From Trichosporon coremiiforme (Eukaryota > Basidiomycota > Tremellomycetes > Trichosporonales > Trichosporonaceae), in NCBI GenBank assembly GCA_039545355.1, contig BCJJ01000022.1:620001-684000 (forward strand): a stretch of 64,000 nucleotides of DNA. The letters run 5' to 3'. Below are positions 25,386 through 37,231 of the stretch, one piece after another (the first letter of the stretch is position 1; every line of letters starts with the position of its first letter). The position numbers and the translations under genes were made by a program. The notes beneath the pieces were generated by a model. It did no database searches, was not told the DNA's origin, and worked only from the letters and a program-made list of their open reading frames with translations.

Positions 25386-27292
25386 GCCCAAGCTCGCCAG
25401 AGCGCAGGGACACTCAGTGAGGATGCGCTGGGCACGCTGTGATCAGCTCTGCAGCAGGCGGTGAGTGAGGTTCAGTCTGTGATCTTCACATCTACTGCCT
25501 TCCGATAGCTCGATGAGAGTTGAGCGTGGCTACGGCTGTTCGAAATGGGCAAAGACGATGAGGCGAGAGGGAAGGCAACAATGGCCATTTGTGTTGCTTC
25601 ACACGCTGGTAAAGAGCAAAAGCCGCTGCTCCCGGGCAATGAAGCGAACATCAGTGTGAGAGGGCTGTACCGCCAGGCAAACACGAAAACAGAGCGATAG
25701 CAAGGTGGGTGGGGAGTGGAGGTATGCGCAATGTCCGCCACGCCCAAGCCCACACTCGCACAGTCTACGCCTTCCGGCTCCCGGATGGGGCCCTGCATGT
25801 CAGCACCGTATGCGCCACAGCGCGCCGTAGCCGGCGGCACTTGCACGCCAGAGTTCCCAACAACCAGCACCCACCCGGAACCGGCACCCGGCAGAGCTGA
25901 AACAAGGGGTACCTTATCTCGCCAGAGTTCGGCTCGACCTCTGCTTCTCACACCAAGCCGACATCATCCATGACCTGGAGCAGTCGAGCGGAAGACTGTC
26001 CGCGCTCTCACGCTCACCTCGACCGGACCACTACGACAAGTTGCGTCTTCTCTTGTCCAAATCGAGGAATGTGTAGACGTGCAGACCACCAGCAGCGTGA
26101 GAATTTCAGCCCTTCCAGCCCTGTTCCAGTCACGACAAGCCCAGTCAACCGGTCAGATGTCGGCCCCCGTGCTTCCGTTGCCGCACGCATGGGAATAGAC
26201 AGGCGCGAACGTGTCAGAATACCTTCCTCGCGACCAGCAAGGGCCTGAAAGCCTGACGTGATTGTCCCCTCCGCAGACCGAACTACGCAACTGCGAAGTT
26301 GCGGGGAGTTGCTGGGGAAGAGAAGAGAGAGCAGGGTTCGGTGGGCGATTGAAGTTTCAGTGATGAAAGCTCAATGTGAGGACCCCGGAATGTCTGCGGG
26401 GAGAGCAGTCGTGTCTCGGCACACGTTAACGTATGTAGCGAATGGGAACGACGTTGTTGCTGTTGCGGAGGCGGGGTGAGCGGGGTAAGGTAATCAGGGT
26501 GGATCGTCGCTTCCGGTCTGCGCGTTCCCACACCCAACACATTTCCCTCCGCCACGCAGTAACGGATCGCAGTATCGCACCGCAGTATCGCAGCATCATC
26601 GCATGCAGTTGTATCTTTTGACGTGGTGATCGCCGTGGTCGGACCCCATCCTCTTCTCCGTGCACGCAGGAAAGTATGAGGAAAGCTCGGGGTAATCGCA
26701 ACAACTCGCGACGATAATTCCCGCGAAGAAGTGATTCCCGCTGCACTCGCGGGGTGCGTGCCGAATGCTTAAATCTCTCATCTTGAGCTAAACTGGCTTC
26801 TGCCTTCCTTCCTCCCAGCCAGCTTCCGGGGGTGGCTTCGGGGCCAGGCCAAGTGAAGGGTGATGTGACGCGGGAGGTGTGCCTAGCCGTCGTGGGATTT
26901 GCAGGCACGGCTGCGGTGAAAAAGTCCATCTTGCATCTTGAGCGACCTCGATGCATCGAAATCATTGAACGCGATGGCGGAAGCGCGCTATGAATGGGAC
27001 GCGTGAGGCTTGCACGCCCTGCACGTTCGCTTGCCTCCATCGAGTACGGGGCTAGAGTTTTGTTCTCACGATCGGAATGCAAAATGCAAGTGTCTGATGC
27101 ATTCCAAGACCTCGCTAGCATGTGAGAGGACATGGCGGAGTCTGGACCTGCCTTGGCATCGAGGAGTGGAGGTGGCAGCGCTCTAGCGCTCATCGCCGCC
27201 ATCTCGTCGCCTGCTTCGCTCGTCTCGCTATCATGCACACTGTGCCGCAGCGGGTTGAGCGCTCCCGCTCCCTCCGCACTATGGCTGACGAG

Positions 27293-27315
27293 TGAATCAG
27301 TGATTCAGTGACTCA
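27293..27315. promoter_or_regulatory. three head-to-tail TGANTCA heptamers
   Basis: TGAATCA, TGATTCA and TGACTCA follow each other with a single G between them, an exact 8-base period. TGACTCA is the Gcn4/AP-1 consensus, and the first two heptamers form an inverted repeat. No gene start is recognised close by, so the role is unknown. Confidence 0.35.
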
Positions 27316-27961
27316 CACAGGCTTGCGCCGAGACATAACGCTGTGCGCGCCCGATCTCGCCTCAGCCGCAGTACCGCAGTGTTCCCCGCTCGCGCTCCTT
27401 ATCGCAATCGCGCTCTAGCCGCTAGAACTGGTACCTCGCGCCCTCTCAGTGTTGACTCTCACGCCCGCCCATGCAACGCTCCGGCGCTTCGTCCGCTCGC
27501 ATCTATCGCACAAATATGCATCATGGGTGCCTACGTACGTGCGGCCTGTCGGTGGCTTGCTACAAATTAAGGTGTTACACTGGGGTTTGGTCTATCTTAC
27601 ACTTAATGGCTCCATCCTCGCTCATGCCCGCTTGGATGTCTGCTTGGAGACGAGCAGAGCAGAAGAGTCGGAAGAGGGAAACGGGGCCGAGTGAATTTCT
27701 AAAATTAAAGATTGCGCCGAGACACGCGCCGGTCGAACTGCGCTCTGGAGGTGTGCGCCCGGGCTAGACTCTGATCGACGAAGATTTCGAGAGCCGAGCG
27801 CCGGGCGGGCTGGCGGCGAGGCCACGCCGACGGAGGCAGGGACGTTATCGCGGCGATGATTATTAAACTAATGCTCACGCTGGAGCCCTATTGCTGTCGA
27901 GAGGTGTACTCGTGGTCTATTGCTGTACTCGGGAGTTTGGGTAGAGGATCGGAGGGGGAGA

Positions 27962-28432
27962 TTACTGCTTGCGCGCGAGCTCGTTGGAGGTGAGGCCGAG
28001 CTCGAACGTCGTCCGGATCGTCTTGGTGGGGACGATGATCTTGGTCGTCTTCTTAGGCTGGGCGTTGTTCGGCGTCAGCGCGCGGTTGAGGAGCGCGCGC
28101 GCGAGGGGCTGGCTCTTGTTCGCCGAGGGGTTGGCGGGCGTCATGGGGCTGAAGCGGACGCGGGTGGTGCGCTGCGGCAGCGCAAAGGGGCGGCGCTCCT
28201 CGACAGAGTCGTTCGAGTCGTTCGACGAGGTAGACGAGGTGGCGGACTGGTCCTCCTCCTCGCCGTCAGAGTCGGAGGAGATCTCGGAACGCAGGCTCGA
28301 AGAGCGCAGCGGCGAGGTGCGAGGGCGGTCGAGGGGGGAGCGGGGCGCGCGGCCACCGAAGCCGGGAGAGGCAAAGGACGAGTTGGGGCCGAGAGTAAGA
28401 GCAGAGGGGCGGGCCATGGCGTCGGTAGGCAT
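27962..28432 (-). CDS. small Ser-rich protein of unknown function, with RVxF-like motif
   Basis: A single-exon frame of 156 residues, basic at the ends with an acidic Ser/Asp/Glu-rich centre (residues about 50-80). It has no membrane segment or signal peptide and is probably largely disordered. RTTRVRFSPMTP near residue 90 matches the RVxF docking motif for protein phosphatase 1, and several Ser-Pro/Thr-Pro sites surround it. The C-terminal 30 residues (KKTTKIIVPTKTIRTTFELG) look more ordered. The start is the ATG at 28432; a second in-frame ATG lies five codons later. The frame is open far upstream, but that part translates a C/T-rich leader. I do not recognise the family. A phosphatase regulator is a possibility, not a conclusion. 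Confidence 0.6.
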   Translation of the reverse strand: MPTDAMARPSALTLGPNSSFASPGFGGRAPRSPLDRPRTSPLRSSSLRSEISSDSDGEEEDQSATSSTSSNDSNDSVEERRPFALPQRTTRVRFSPMTPANPSANKSQPLARALLNRALTPNNAQPKKTTKIIVPTKTIRTTFELGLTSNELARKQ

Positions 28433-31400
28433 TACGATGAGACGTGTAAAGAATAGAGAGGTAGAGACGATGTGAGAGGGAATGTGGTTGTGGCGGACCG
28501 AGGATGGAGAGTAATTATAAGGGGGAGTGGAGGTGGTCTCTGGCGCAGGCGAGATTTCAGATGCGCGGCGGTGACAGCGGGCTTGGGGCGACAATCCAGG
28601 ATCCAAAAGTCGCGATCGCGTAGGCTTAGCTCTCACAACGTGGCCGCGAGAGAGATTAAAGAGGAGTGAGGTGTGCGGGCAGAGGAGAAAATGGGAAGGG
28701 CCGAAATGTTCAAAGTGATGGGGCAGCAGGAAACGCGGGGCCCTGGGCCAACTTTGTTGGGGGCAGGTAGGTGAAACGGGAGTTACAGCGGGGGACGAGT
28801 GAGATGGCAGTGTGGGATGCTGCGAGGGAGGGTGCGTGGGAAGGGGGAGTAGCAGATTATAATGTGTTATGCTGTGTGAGGGAGAGTGTGTGAGAAGATG
28901 GGGTGTGTCGTCGTTGTGTTGTGAGATTATACAGAGTGGATGGTGAGGCCGGGGCAGGCGGTACATGACAAGGACTCTTAACGTGGTGGTGCAGCAAGGG
29001 GGACGCGGTCAGAATAACCCGCGCCACTTGCCGATGCTGCACCTGAAGCCAGGGGTCGACCTGGGTGAGCCGCATCAGGCAATCACCCATAGTACCCATA
29101 AGCTGCAGCTGCTGACCGGCCGCCAGCCAGTGAGAGCGGAGGCAAATCTCATCTCATCCTTGGGGCGTACACAGCTGGAGCTCTATCCCATGCACGACTG
29201 CCTACGTCGTTCATCTGCTTCCGCTCCACACAGCCTACGCGGGCCGGTCCTCGCACCGCAGGGGGACACTAATCCATTCCGACACTTAGCCTAAACGGAC
29301 ACGTGGCATACTATTGCAGTCCTGTTTCAGGCACGCTAATAACCCTCCTTACACCCCAGGCGGCAAGCGATGCACCACCAAGAGGTACGCGAGCTACATG
29401 ACGCCGTGTAATGAGTCATTACCCTCCCAGCAGAGGTCTAGAGGTCAAAGCAGTGGGGCAATGGGGCCAACTATAATCACCCCTTAACCCGCTGCGTACG
29501 CTGCGTACACTGGGTGCCGAGCGCACTGCGCTGGGATAGACCTTAAGCCAGCAGCCAACCGAGGTGTCGCTTGCGGCGAGCCTGCCTCTAGGTGGTCGCG
29601 TGAGCGCCGAGCCGAGGGACCCAGCCGGCGGCGCCGCGTAACGTGCGGCGCAGCGGCACGGCATGCGCGGCGCGTGCACCATTGGCACCATTGAGTGCGC
29701 CGTGCACTCCAGAACGGCAAGCCGACTGGCTGTCCCAAAACATTGACAGGGCGAGCAGGGAACAAGCAGGCGCCACTGCACTCAAATGTCCCCACCAAAA
29801 TGAACTCTGCCAGTTGAGTGGCCGCCCAGCGCCCAGGCCGGGGATCAGCAGGCCGAATCCGATGTCGACACCAATACTGGGCTGAGGCTTGAGTCTGGCT
29901 GGGCGAGGAGGTGGGCGAGCACACCGGGCTTGGTGCACAGGCCACTACTGGCAGCGCCGTAGCGCAGGTCAGCGAGCAATCCAAGACCAAGGCTGGCAGG
30001 ACGCTGCCCATTTCCCGGTCACGCTACCACCCGTACTAGCAGGCCCCATAGTTTCGTAGCCCCAACACTCCGACAACGAGACTAGGCTGGCCGCCATAGA
30101 GTCTAGCAGGCTGGTGGACGAGACGTGGCGAGGAATGGCGGCAACCTTGCAGCCTCCCTCACTTCCTGAGCTCCTGACACCCCACAGATGTGGCCCCGGC
30201 TTGGGCCCAGCCTACAGCGCCTGCAGCTTTCAGGTCAACAATCATTCACCCCGGTCGACTCTCGGTCAGTACCAACCTCAGAACGAGCAACAATGCATAC
30301 CAAGCCACTTCGATCGTGTGGGGATCCACGCCTCGTTTACATCTGGGGATGAGGAGACTCCAGACCTTCCATGGCAGTGTTTGTGCCAGTGCGGGCAGCG
30401 CTGCCGCGCGGGCAGTGCCAAAGGTGCAGCGCCACACGCGATCGTCTACCCCACGAAATTTCGAAATTTCATATTGTCCTGTATTCAAGACCGCGCGTCG
30501 CGTTCGTTTACGCGTTGTGAATTCCGGCTCTAAGGATGCAGGGATGCGGTATGCTCGCCGATCGGAGTTGTTCAGCACTCTGCACTCTGTAAGGTTGGGG
30601 ATGGGTCAGTTGGAGCTAGTCACTGTGACGTGTCAGACGCGTCGCCACACGTCAACAATGGAATGTTGAGGGGCATGGTTACCTGGGAGCCTGCTGGGAG
30701 GGCGTGATCTGGGGCATGACCTGGGGCATAATCTGGGGTAGCCTGGGACACGATCGATGGTGATCGGAGTGTGTCACCTCTTGGTTCCAACATGTCACGA
30801 AACTGTTCCGAGCGGAGGCTGCCGTTCAGCTTGGTCTGCATGAACTGGAGCAGACATTCCCATGTTCACTGCTTCCCATTGATCACATCCCGACGACACT
30901 CCGACACTCACCGCACCATCATTGAGTTGCGATGTGGAAAATCTCAATCTCATCTAAGTAGCCCCAAACCATCGAAATCTCAAGCGACCCAGCCTAGCGA
31001 TCTCGGTCACTTTGCCAGCTCGGTGTCTCACCCCCCCAACAGATCGTCCGCACATTGACTCCGCTATCTTGACGGGGCCAATGTCTTCGAACGGACGTTC
31101 TTGCCCGCTCACCCGGCTCTGCTCAGTCTAGCCAAGAGAAGTTCCTGATCTAGAAGTGTACGACAAGTGACCATTTCCCATCCAACCAAAGTCTTGTTGA
31201 CCGGGAGCCGGAATCCGGGCGATAAGGTGCCATGCGATATCCATGCCGACTCTTGCCCCAGAAGTTGCCGTGGGTACCGCTAACGTCGTGGGAGATCCCG
31301 CGGTGGTATCCATGTCGACGACTGTTGTCAGTGAGTCACCTACCGCGTCTCCCATGCTTTGCACTGTTCCCCGTTCCCCAGAAGAAATGTTAAAAGGTCA

Positions 31401-31495
31401 GTGGTGTTAGCACTGTCCCAAACGCTAGAATGAGTAGAGGTGCATGATCCTACTAACCTACAACACATAATCCGCCATGCCAATGCAGGACCAGC
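28433..31495. other. intergenic stretch of 3.1 kb, no gene recognised
   Basis: The first 540 bases are the C/T-rich (minus-strand) leader and promoter of the small Ser-rich gene. The rest, to the HCCS stop, shows only short frames without domains. A minor CTGGGGCAT-type repeat is at about 30706-30738. Confidence 0.45.
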
Positions 31496-32583
31496 TTACT
31501 GCTGGCCATTCTTCCACTCGTCGACGGCCATCTTGACACGCTCGCTCAGCGCCGTAAAGTTGTCGAGCGCAGGACGCACATCAAGCGAGAAGATGGGGAA
31601 ACCGTTCGGGTCCAGGCCGCCAGAGTAGTAGTCGATGACGTAGCGCTGCTCGGCCTCGACACGCTTGCCCTCGGCGTCGCGCACGGGCTTACCGTCCGCA
31701 CCCAGGATGGGGCGCGTGACGATCCAGTCGTGACGGTCGAAGGGCGGCTCAGACGAGTAGGACTCGGGGAAGAGCTTGGACATGAACAGATGGATGCGCG
31801 CTTTCGGGGAGAGGTCGCCAGGTCGGCCCTGGAAACGGGCGAGCTGAGCGTCGGTGCCACTGTTATGTCAGCGGTGCTGCAGAGATAGGCTAGCTGGTCA
31901 GACGAGTACGCCGAGAGCAGGCACTCGGCGCATCGGAACCTCCACCGCCACTGAAAAGTCGGGTTCCGAGTGGAGGCACCATCACATCGCAGTAGAACTC
32001 ACCCGGGCAGCCTCTTCTCCCACTTCATGACCTCGTCCCAAGCACCCTCGTTGATCCAGTTGTGAATGTCGACGACATCCTCAATGCTCTCCTCCGGCGT
32101 CTCCCATCCCTTGCGCACGAGCGCGTTGTAGAACTGCTGCGGCGAGGGGTACTCCCACACACCGGAGCCGGCCTGGTCCTGCTCCTTCGGGCGGGGGATG
32201 GAGCTCAGCGTCTTCTCAGTCGGGAGGTGGAGGCGCTGTCCGGGCGCACGCTCCGTCGCACTCAGTCCGACGGGCATGTTGTTCTTCGGGTCCAGCGCTC
32301 CGGGGGCACCGACAGCAGCACCGAACATGTTGCTGCTGGCGCCGGAGTGGTCGATGGGGCACTTGGCGCCCTCATCCTTCGCCGCAGCCGCCTTGGCGCG
32401 CATAGCCTCGTGGTCGACGGGACACTTTGCCGGCGACGAGTCCACCGGCGGCGGAGGCGGGGGAGCAGCCTTGCCCATCTTGCTGTGGTCTACGGGGCAC
32501 TTGGCCGCCGAACCGGCCACGGGCGGGTGGTCGGCCGGCAGCTCAGCCGGGGAACTTGAGGAGCCGAGGACGTTGAACTTCAT
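31496..32583 (-). CDS. CYC3: holocytochrome c/c1 synthase (cytochrome c heme lyase)
   Basis: Attaches heme covalently to the CXXCH motif of apocytochrome c and/or c1 in the mitochondrial intermembrane space. Two exons, 32583-32003 and 31859-31496, giving 314 residues; the intron is 143 nt. The N-terminal third is Pro/Ala-rich and carries three Cys-Pro motifs (KCPVDH, KCPVDH, KCPIDH). The catalytic core follows: SGVWEYPSPQQFYNALVRKG, then VVDIHNWINEGAWDEVMKWE, whose His matches the heme-ligand histidine of the human enzyme. After splicing come ARFQGRPGDLSPKAR and FDRHDWIVTR. The last conserved part has RYVIDYYSGG and FSLDVRPALD. Whether it serves cytochrome c, c1 or both cannot be told; no second homologue is in the window. 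It shares a 342-base upstream region with CFT1. Confidence 0.94.
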
Positions 32584-32925
32584 GGCGATCGTTGAGAGGA
32601 AAGATACAAAGAATGCAGGTTGTAATGAAAGCCAAGAGATTGGCCGAGCGCCGAACCCGGGCAGAAGCAGCGCCATCGTCAGAAATCTCAGATGCCGATC
32701 GGGGCATCCGTGGGAGAATGACGCCGAGGAAAAACAATCCGCACGCCTAGCGGTGTTGCAGCGCGGAAGTGCAATGCGCCTAAGGGCCACGCGAGGCCAC
32801 GCCTGTCAGGCACTACCGAAGTTCATGCCATCATCCGGCTCGTACCTGCGATCACAACTTGAGTACACCGATCCGCCCTCGGCCGCCAGTACGACAACAA
32901 AAGCTGGCTCGTGCAATCTAGCACG
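32584..32925. promoter_or_regulatory. bidirectional promoter region of HCCS and CFT1
   Basis: A 342-base region between two outward-facing start codons; both promoters must lie here. I see no TATA element and no further gene. Confidence 0.5.
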
Positions 32926-35900
32926 ATGCACGCGTACCACTCGACGCTGCTGCCGTCATCGGCGATCCACCACTCCCTCTACCTCGCCCACTTCACCCCC
33001 TCGACCATCTACCCGCTCCCGAAACCGCATGCCGCCCTCGAAGTGCCAGACGTCAAGGTCGTTGGCAACCTCGTTGTTGCCGGCGGGCAGGACCTGCGCG
33101 TATTCGAGATCAGGGAGGAGTCGACGCCGCTCCCCGATGACGAGAGCGCGGTCCCGAAGCAGGAGGACATGGACGTCGGCGACAGCTTCTTCGACTCGGC
33201 GCCCGTTGAGCGAGCGCCCGTTCGGTACCAGACGACAAGGAGGCTGCACCTCCTCACGCGGCATACGCTGCATGGAGTGGTGACGGGCCTCGCGGGACTG
33301 CGTACCATCGACTCGAGTGTCGACGGTCTCGACCGACTGCTCGTCTCCTTCGAGCATGCCAAGGTAAGGAGCTTTGCGCCCGTGGACCTCAGCTAACAGT
33401 CAGATGGCGATTCTGGAGTGGTCCCGCGGAGATGTGGCGACCGTTTCGCTGCACACGTACGAGCGCTGTCAACAGATGATCAATGGCGACTTCCAGGGCT
33501 ACGTTCCGATGCTGCGCAGCGACCCGCTGTCGCGCCTCGCAATCCTGACGCTACCCGAGGATGCACTCGCCGTGCTGCCTATTGTCCAGGAGCAATCCGA
33601 GCTGGACCCGATGCAGGACTCCGTTTCGAGGTGGGTGTGATTCTCTCGTGCTTACTAACCCAACAGAGATGCGCCTTATGCACCGTCGTTCGTGCTCGCC
33701 TTGTCCGACGTCAGCCCCGAGATCAAGAACATCAAGGACTTCCTGTTCCTTCCCGGCTTCCACTCGCCAACGATTGCGCTCCTCTTCGCGCCGATGAACA
33801 CCTGGGCCGGCCGCTACAAGAGCGTGAAGGACACGTTCCGCCTCGAGATCCGCACGATCGACACCTCGGCCGGGGGCACGTATCCCCTCATCACGTCCGT
33901 GACTGGTCTCCCCAGCGACTCGCAGTACCTGGTCGCGTGCCCGAGTGAGGTCGGCGGCGTTGTCGTCGTCACGGCCTCGGGTATCATCCACATCGACCAG
34001 TCGGGCCGTCTCGTCAGCACGTCCGTGAACGGGTGGTGGAGCTACACGACGAATATGAAGAGTGACTCGTCGTACGAGAACCAGAAGCTCGCGCTGGACA
34101 ACTCGCACGCTCAGTTTGTCACTGAGAACGATATGCTCCTCGTTCTCGAGACCGGAGAGGTGCACCAGATTCGTTTCGAAATGGACGGCCGTGCCGTCGG
34201 AGCGATCAAGGTCGACGAGCAGTCCAGCACCGTCCCGCCGCCATCGACGCTGGTGCCCGCTGGATCTGACGGTATTTTTGTCGGATCTGTCGAGGGCGAC
34301 TCGCTTCTCGCGATGGTGGAGAAGGCGCGGGATCAGTCGGCTCAGGAGGAGCCAGCGACGAAGCAGCAGGAGATGGACGTGGACGATTGGGATGAGGGTA
34401 AGCTTGAATGCTGTGCCATATAGCTGACATCAGATTTGTACGGCGAGGCTGCTCCTACTGCGAACGGAAAGGCGAACGGTGCGGCCGAGGTCACCACGGG
34501 ACCCGTCACGGTGTCGGTGAAGGCTCAGGATGTTCTCTCTGGCATCGGACGGATAGCAGACATGGAGTTTGGAATCGCCGTGACCGACCTTGGCACGCGG
34601 ACATACCCTCAGCTCGTCTGCGTTGGCGGAGGAACACAGGGCTCGACGATGAACGTGTTCCGCCGAGGCATCCCGATCACGAAGCGCCGTCTGTTCGAGC
34701 AGCTGCGGACAGCAGTCGCGACGTGGTTCCTGCCCGTTGAGCGAGCGAACGCGCCTAAGTTTAAGGATATCCCCGACAGCGAGCAGTCGACCATCGCTAT
34801 CGCGGCGACGCAGGAGGGCTCGACCCAGATCTTCGCTCTGTCGACGAGGAAGGTGCAGGAGCGCATCGCCGAGTTCCCGGAGCCGGCCATTGCCACGGGC
34901 CCTTGGCTCAGGCGGTCGCGCATCGTGCTTGTGCTCCCCAGCCAGGTGCTCCTGCTCGACTCGAACGCCAATCCCGTCGAGACCATCTGCGAGATGTCCG
35001 ACGCTCCGCCAATTGTCGCCGCCAGCATCGCTGACCCGTACGTGCTCATCCGGAGAGCCGATGGTAGCGTCTCGGTCTTTGTAGGAGACACGGTGGAGGG
35101 CAAGTGGTCTGAGGCACCGCTGCCCGAAGGCTTGGAGCTCCCTGCATGCCAAGCCGCCGAGGTGTTTACCGATACCACCGGCATCTACCGAACCTTCGAG
35201 GCGACTCAGGGCGCTAAGGACGAGCCTGAGAAGCCTATGCCGACGAAGCAGGGCCAGAAGGCGAAGATCCACCTGACGGGCGAGCAGCTGAAGCGGCTGC
35301 AGGACTCGAAACCGGCGATCAGTGCCGACGTCGCGACGACTGAGTCGGCCTTCAACGCCGCGCGCGGAACGCAGTGGATTGCTCTCCTCACCCACTCTGG
35401 TGAGCTGCAGATTCGCTCTCTGCCCGACTTTGACCTCGTCCTTCAGTCGAACGGAGTGTACGACTCGGAGCCGAGTTTCACGGACGACCAGACCGGCGAG
35501 CTCCCCGAGCTCGAGGAGGGAGACGAGGTGTCGCAGATGCTCTTCTGTCCGATTGGTACCAAGACGCTGCGGCCGCACGTCATCGTGCTGCACCGCTCGG
35601 GTCGTTTGAACATTTACGAGGCGCAGCCGCGCTTCACTGTTGATGCGCGCGACCAGTCCCGTCGTTCGCTCGCCGTCCGCTTCCGCAAGGTGCACACGCA
35701 GCTGCTCAGCGTCACGCCGAGCTCGACCGTTAAGCCGGCCGCGATCCCCTTTACCGACATCGAGGGCCTGACTGGCGCTTTCATCACTGGCGAGCGCCCG
35801 CACTGGATTATCTCGTCCGACTCGCACCCCATCCGCGCCTTCGGTCTGAAGCAGGCCGCTTACGCCTTCTGCAAGACGACGCACCAGGGCGGCCACGGCG

Positions 35901-37231
35901 AGTACTTCCTCCGCATCGAGGACGGCTCTTTCATCTGCTACATGCCGCCGACGCTGAATACGGACTTTGCGATGCCGTGCGACCGCTACAAGATGGAGCG
36001 GACGTACACGCACGTCGCATTCGACCCGCCGTCGTGCCACTACGTTGCTGCCTCGGCCATGTCGGTGCCGTTCCAGGCGTACGATGAGGAGGGCGAGATC
36101 CTGCTCGGTCCCGAGGGACCCGACCTCCTGCCGCCGAAGAACGAGCGGTCGTCAATCGAGCTGTTCTCAGCCGGGTCTGAGCCCTTCCGCGTTCTCGACG
36201 GATACGATTTTGATCAGAACGAGGAGGTCTTGTGCGTCGAGAGCGTCACGCTCGAGAGCTCGTCGTCTCCGACTGGATTCCGCGACTTCATCGCGGTCGG
36301 CACGGGCAAGAACTTTGGCGAAGACCGTGCGACGTCTGGCGCCGTTTACGTGTTCGAGGTCGTCGAGGTCGTTGGCACGAAGCCGGGCGTTTCGGGCTGG
36401 CGTTTGAAGTACTGCTGCAAGGACCCGACGCGCAACCCTGTCAGCGCGATCGCGAACATCAACGGGTACATTGTGCACTCGAACGGACCCAAGATCCTCG
36501 CCAAGGGACTGGACTACGATGACCGCCTGATGGGTCTCGCCTTCCTCGACGTGAGCATGTATGTGACGTCGATCCGGGTGTTCAAGAACCTGATCCTGGT
36601 GGGCGACTTTGTCAAGTCGCTTATCTTTGCGTCGCTGCAGGAGAACCCATACAAGTTCGTCACGATTGGGCGCGACCTGGCCGACCTGTCGCTAACGGCG
36701 GCCGACTTCCTCGTGCACGAGGGCCAGGTCACCTTCATCACGAACGACCAGCACGGCAACATGCGTCTCGTCGACTTCGACCCGGCCAACCCAGACAGCT
36801 TGAACGGGGAGAAGCTCCTGACGCAGACCGAGTTCAGCACGGGATGCCCCGTGACTGCATCGCGCATGATCGCCCGCCGCAAGACAGCAGAGGAGGAGTT
36901 CGCCCCCCAGAGCCAGCTCATATACGCCACCGCCGACGGCGCCATCACCTCCGTTGTGGCAGTGAAGGAGGCGCGATTCAAGCGTCTCCAGCTCGTCCAG
37001 GACCAGCTCGTGCGTAACGCGCAGCACGTCGCGGGTCTCAACCCGAGGGCATTCAGGACGGTGCGCAACGACCTCGTGCCCCGCCCTCTGGCCCGCGGCG
37101 TGCTCGATGGCGGTCTGCTGGCGCACTTCGCCCTGCAGCCGCTCAGGAGACAGAGGGAGATGATGAGGCAGATTGGCACGGACGCAGTCACGGTCGGAAG
37201 CGATCTGTACACGCTTGGAGGGTTCTGGTAG
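32926..37231 (+). CDS. CFT1: cleavage and polyadenylation factor subunit CFT1/CPSF160
   Basis: Large scaffold of the nuclear complex that recognises the poly(A) signal and cleaves pre-mRNA. Four exons: 32926-33363, 33404-33630, 33667-34397 and 34434-37231, giving 1397 residues. It has the triple beta-propeller architecture of the CPSF160/DDB1/SF3B3 class. CFT1-specific features: MHAYHSTLLPSSAIHHSLY at the N-terminus, LEWSRGDVATVSLHTYER at the exon 2 start, and the acidic MDVDDWDEDLYG stretch that marks the boundary before the second propeller. The CPSF_A C-terminal region has YGFDQNEEVLCVESV-like sequence, VGTGKNFGEDRATSGAVYVF, VGDFVKSLIFASLQENPYKF and DQHGNMRLVDFDPANPDSL. It ends in LYTLGGFW. 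Splice joins are unambiguous and in frame. An antisense 536-codon frame is an artefact. Confidence 0.95.

Larger units (their letters stand above)
23983..27961. other. gene-poor 4 kb intergenic stretch with repeats
   Basis: No conserved coding sequence is recognisable between the sugar porter stop and the small Ser-rich gene. It holds three GTCCGGTC-type repeats (24558-24685), one copy of a dispersed repeat (25010-25235) with an extra motif copy (25342-25385), and a triple TGANTCA array (27293-27315). Candidate frames such as the 270-codon minus frame at 26426-27238 have no domain and unbiased composition. Confidence 0.5.

Noticed and set aside
24975..25400. tRNA or snoRNA reading of the dispersed repeat
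   Set aside because: No cloverleaf with A and B boxes, and no clear C/D or H/ACA boxes could be placed.
26426..27238. 270-codon minus frame in the gene-poor region
   Set aside because: No recognisable domain, codon use unlike neighbours, no plausible promoter or splice structure.
28433..28966. N-terminal extension of the small Ser-rich protein to 334 residues
   Set aside because: The extension translates a C/T-rich leader into His/Pro/Ser/Leu low complexity; the composition changes sharply at the chosen ATG.
34430..36040. 536-codon minus-strand frame over CFT1
   Set aside because: Antisense shadow; CFT1 exons are complete and conserved on the plus strand.
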